Shown: piece by piece, positions 62,662 to 64,000 of the stretch
Position numbering within the stretch: position 1 is the stretch's first letter
Layout: each line of letters starts with the position of its first letter
Assembly (NCBI RefSeq): GCF_027532025.1
Contig: NZ_JAPZSY010000055.1
Span: 1 to 64,000 of the forward strand
Origin: Inhella sp.
GTDB taxonomy: Bacteria > Pseudomonadota > Gammaproteobacteria > Burkholderiales > Burkholderiaceae_C
DNA: 64,000 nt
Direction: 5' to 3'
Translations under genes and position numbers: made by a program
The notes under the pieces: model-generated
What the model was told of the DNA's origin: nothing
The model's input: only the letters and a program-made list of their open reading frames with translations
Database searches by the model: none

Positions 62662-62680
62662 ATGTATAGCAACTGTGCTA
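62662..62680 (-). promoter_or_regulatory. Toxin-antitoxin promoter with palindromic operator
   Basis: On the minus strand TGCTATACAT gives an extended -10 element. Overlapping it is TAGCA-CAGT-TGCTA (62667-62680), a perfect inverted repeat. The arrangement fits autorepression by the antitoxin/toxin complex. An imperfect -35 (TTGCTT) lies upstream with a short 15-base spacer. Confidence 0.6.
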
Positions 62681-62806
62681 CACAAGCAACGCCAGCGGTG
62701 CATCCCCTCGCAAGCGCCATGAAACGCGTCAGATTGCCCCTACTGCGATGACTACGAGAACCCCGCCACACAGCCTGAAAGCTGTCCACCGCGGACGTCG
62801 CGTCAT

Positions 62807-62959
62807 GGCCGACTGCTGCCGGTCGGCGCCATTCATCGGACGGGAGGCTCCACTGCCAAGCGGCTCACACGGCGGGCGGTACAGGGTGGCTCGGCGATCA
62901 AGGCTCTGGCCACTGGCGGTCGTGCTTGGCGAGAAGACGTTCAAGACTGGGTCATCAGC
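62807..62959 (-). repeat. Boundary repeat A, right copy (outer end of island 2)
   Basis: Read on the minus strand it matches 2055-2225: CTGATGACCCAGTCTTGAAC at the outer end, then TCGCCAAGCACGAC, the GTGGCCAGAGCCTTGATCG block, CACCCTGTACCGCCCGCCGTG, GCTTGGCAGTGGAG and CCCGTCCGATGAAT. It lacks about 20 bases present in the left copy just inside the end motif. It lies 15 bases from the yidD stop. Confidence 0.85.
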
Positions 62960-62974
62960 GCCCTCCAGACCGGC

Positions 62975-63436
62975 TCAGGACGCCCGTCGCTTCTGGCGCT
63001 GGGAGCGGCGCTCGTTGCGCTTTTTGCGGTCGCCCCGATCGAACAAGTCGAGCAGGTCGCAGCCGCAGTCGCAGCAGTCCAGGGCCGACCACCGGCCTCG
63101 CCCCCGGCCATCGCAGCCGTCACTGTCGGCGCCGCCGTCGAGATCGCAGGGGAAGTCGCAGTCGCCCCGCTGCCGCAGCACCAGGCCGGTGAACCAGCGC
63201 GGTGGTGGGGGGTGGTGGGCCCGGTGCACCTCGCCACAGGCGCGCAGGCGCTGTCGCAACAACGGCCAGCCGTTCCACACGCCGTAGCGGCGAAGCAGGC
63301 GCGCGCCCACGGCCGAACAGCCTGGCCCGCCCCGATGCACGCGGTGCGCGCAGGCAAAACCTTTGTAGGGCGACACCCAGCGCTGGTAGGCGCGCACGGC
63401 GGCCAGCGCCAGCGCGGTGAACGGGCTGGGTGGCAT
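62975..63436 (-). CDS. yidD: YidD-type membrane insertion factor with a Cys/Asp-rich tail
   Basis: The 153-residue protein begins with the YidD pattern (VRAYQRWVSPYKGFACAHRVHRGGPGCSAVGARLLRRYGVWNGWPLLRQRL, residues about 14-65), associated with membrane-protein insertion beside YidC/Oxa1. Ordinary YidD is 70-90 residues; here a tail of about 60 residues is rich in Asp, Cys and Arg (GCDGRGRGRWSALDCCDCGCDLLDLFDRGDRKKRNERR). The ATG overlaps the stop of the upstream aminotransferase gene (TGATG). Its 3' end abuts boundary repeat A, so the final part of the tail might not be native. Confidence 0.72.
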   Translation of the reverse strand: MPPSPFTALALAAVRAYQRWVSPYKGFACAHRVHRGGPGCSAVGARLLRRYGVWNGWPLLRQRLRACGEVHRAHHPPPPRWFTGLVLRQRGDCDFPCDLDGGADSDGCDGRGRGRWSALDCCDCGCDLLDLFDRGDRKKRNERRSQRQKRRAS

Positions 63437-64000
63437 CAAGCGAGCTGGGCCAAGCGCTCGGCCGCCAGCGCCAACGTCTCCGTCTTCTTGGCAAAGCAAA
63501 AGCGCACGTGCCGCCGCTCCTGGTGGCGTTGGTAGAAGACCGACAGCGGAATGGCCGCCACGCCCACCGTCGTCGTCAGCCAGCGGGCGAAGTCGACCTC
63601 GGACAGCGCGCTCACCGCGCTGTAGTTCACCGTCTGGAAGTAGGTGCCCTCGCACGGCAACAGGGCCAGGGGCGTGGCCGCCAGCGCAGCGCGAAAGGCA
63701 TCCCGCTTGGCTTGGTAGAACGCGCTCAGGCCTTGCCACGGCGCCGGATCGGCCAGGTACGCGGCCAGCGCGTGCTGGGTGGGCGTGTGCACGGTGAACA
63801 CGGTGTACTGATGCAGGCGCCGAAAGGCCGCGCTCAAGGCGGGCGGGGCCGCCACGAAACCAACCTTCCAGCCGGTGACGTGGAAGGTCTTGCCAAAACT
63901 GCTGACCAAAAAGCTGCGCGCCGCCAGGCCCGGAAACGCCGCCACGCTGTGGTGCGCGGCGCCGTCGAAGACCATGTGTTCGTAGACCTCGTCGCTGACC
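63436..64000 (-). CDS. PLP-dependent aminotransferase (YbdL-like), partial
   Basis: The C-terminal 187 residues of a class I aminotransferase are present; the N-terminal part lies beyond the window. VSDEVYEHMVF precedes the PLP-lysine motif SSFGKTFHVTGWKVGFVAAPP, and the C-terminal EGTYFQTVNYSAVS and HVRFCFAKKTETLALAAERL follow. The pattern fits methionine/kynurenine aminotransferases of the YbdL type, which act on 2-oxo-4-methylthiobutanoate or aromatic acids. It overlaps the yidD start by one base. Confidence 0.82.
   Translation of the reverse strand, partial: VSDEVYEHMVFDGAAHHSVAAFPGLAARSFLVSSFGKTFHVTGWKVGFVAAPPALSAAFRRLHQYTVFTVHTPTQHALAAYLADPAPWQGLSAFYQAKRDAFRAALAATPLALLPCEGTYFQTVNYSAVSALSEVDFARWLTTTVGVAAIPLSVFYQRHQERRHVRFCFAKKTETLALAAERLAQLA

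Overview
The window reads as the chromosome of a high-GC betaproteobacterium of the order Burkholderiales, probably near the Leptothrix/Rubrivivax/Comamonadaceae groups. Pointers are methionine synthase split into two genes, exosortase-A-associated hydrolases with a PEP-CTERM protein, GTP-type PEP carboxykinase, a proline dehydrogenase/P5C dehydrogenase fusion next to an Lrp-type regulator, and the strong third-position GC bias that creates long antisense open frames. No rRNA, tRNA or CRISPR array was seen.

Layout. 1-0.92 kb: the 5' two thirds of selD, broken off at a strongly palindromic stretch at the window edge. 0.98-10.4 kb: the two halves of methionine synthase (metH1, metH2), separated by a 4.4-kb island (beta-propeller/serine-hydrolase lipoprotein plus LysR regulator) and a degenerate HD-GYP-type gene; a diguanylate cyclase follows metH2. 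11.6-17.6 kb: a MATE exporter, an exosortase-associated trio (hydrolase 2, hydrolase 1, GNAT-type acyltransferase), tyrB, and a PEP-CTERM protein behind a sigma-54-type promoter. 17.7-28.3 kb: ubiC, proC, a thioredoxin-fold protein, a K+ channel pair, a WYL regulator divergent from an unknown gene, an MmcB-like nuclease, SirB2, and an EamA transporter divergent from a cupin regulator/GNAT pair. 28.4-36.8 kb: Kef-type transporter, esterase, EamA transporter, fadH, then a 1.65-kb segment bracketed by two copies of the fadH 3' end, and a signal peptidase. 36.8-45.7 kb: TM2 protein, Lrp-type regulator/putA with a perfect 19-bp palindrome between them, a cyclophilin lipoprotein, queA, argG, yigZ. 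45.7-59.9 kb: tgt, chemoreceptor, MOSC protein, pckG, nadC, a fumarylacetoacetase-family protein, rlpA, two solute-binding-like proteins, a tricorn-like protease and a UPF0149 protein. 59.9-63.0 kb: a second island (efflux-protein remnant, OmpA-family protein, toxin-antitoxin pair). 63.0-64.0 kb: yidD and a partial aminotransferase.

The most unusual feature is the pair of islands at 2.04-6.43 kb and 59.87-62.96 kb. They carry unrelated cargo but share the same two boundary sequences, called here A (about 150-170 bp) and B (about 190-200 bp). In each case A and B sit in the narrow gap between two convergent genes, within about 20 bp of their stop codons. The outer ends of A and B resemble each other as inverted repeats (26 of 32 positions in the first island by my count). 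The islands lie in opposite orientation 53 kb apart and encode no recognisable recombinase. They look like non-autonomous cassette-type mobile elements, or exchanges of cargo between fixed boundaries.

Other candidate signals are the duplicated and frameshifted fadH tail, the sigma-54/PEP-CTERM pairing, the palindromes in the divergent regulator/target gaps, and the broken selD. Functions come from motif and family recognition by eye; no database search was run.
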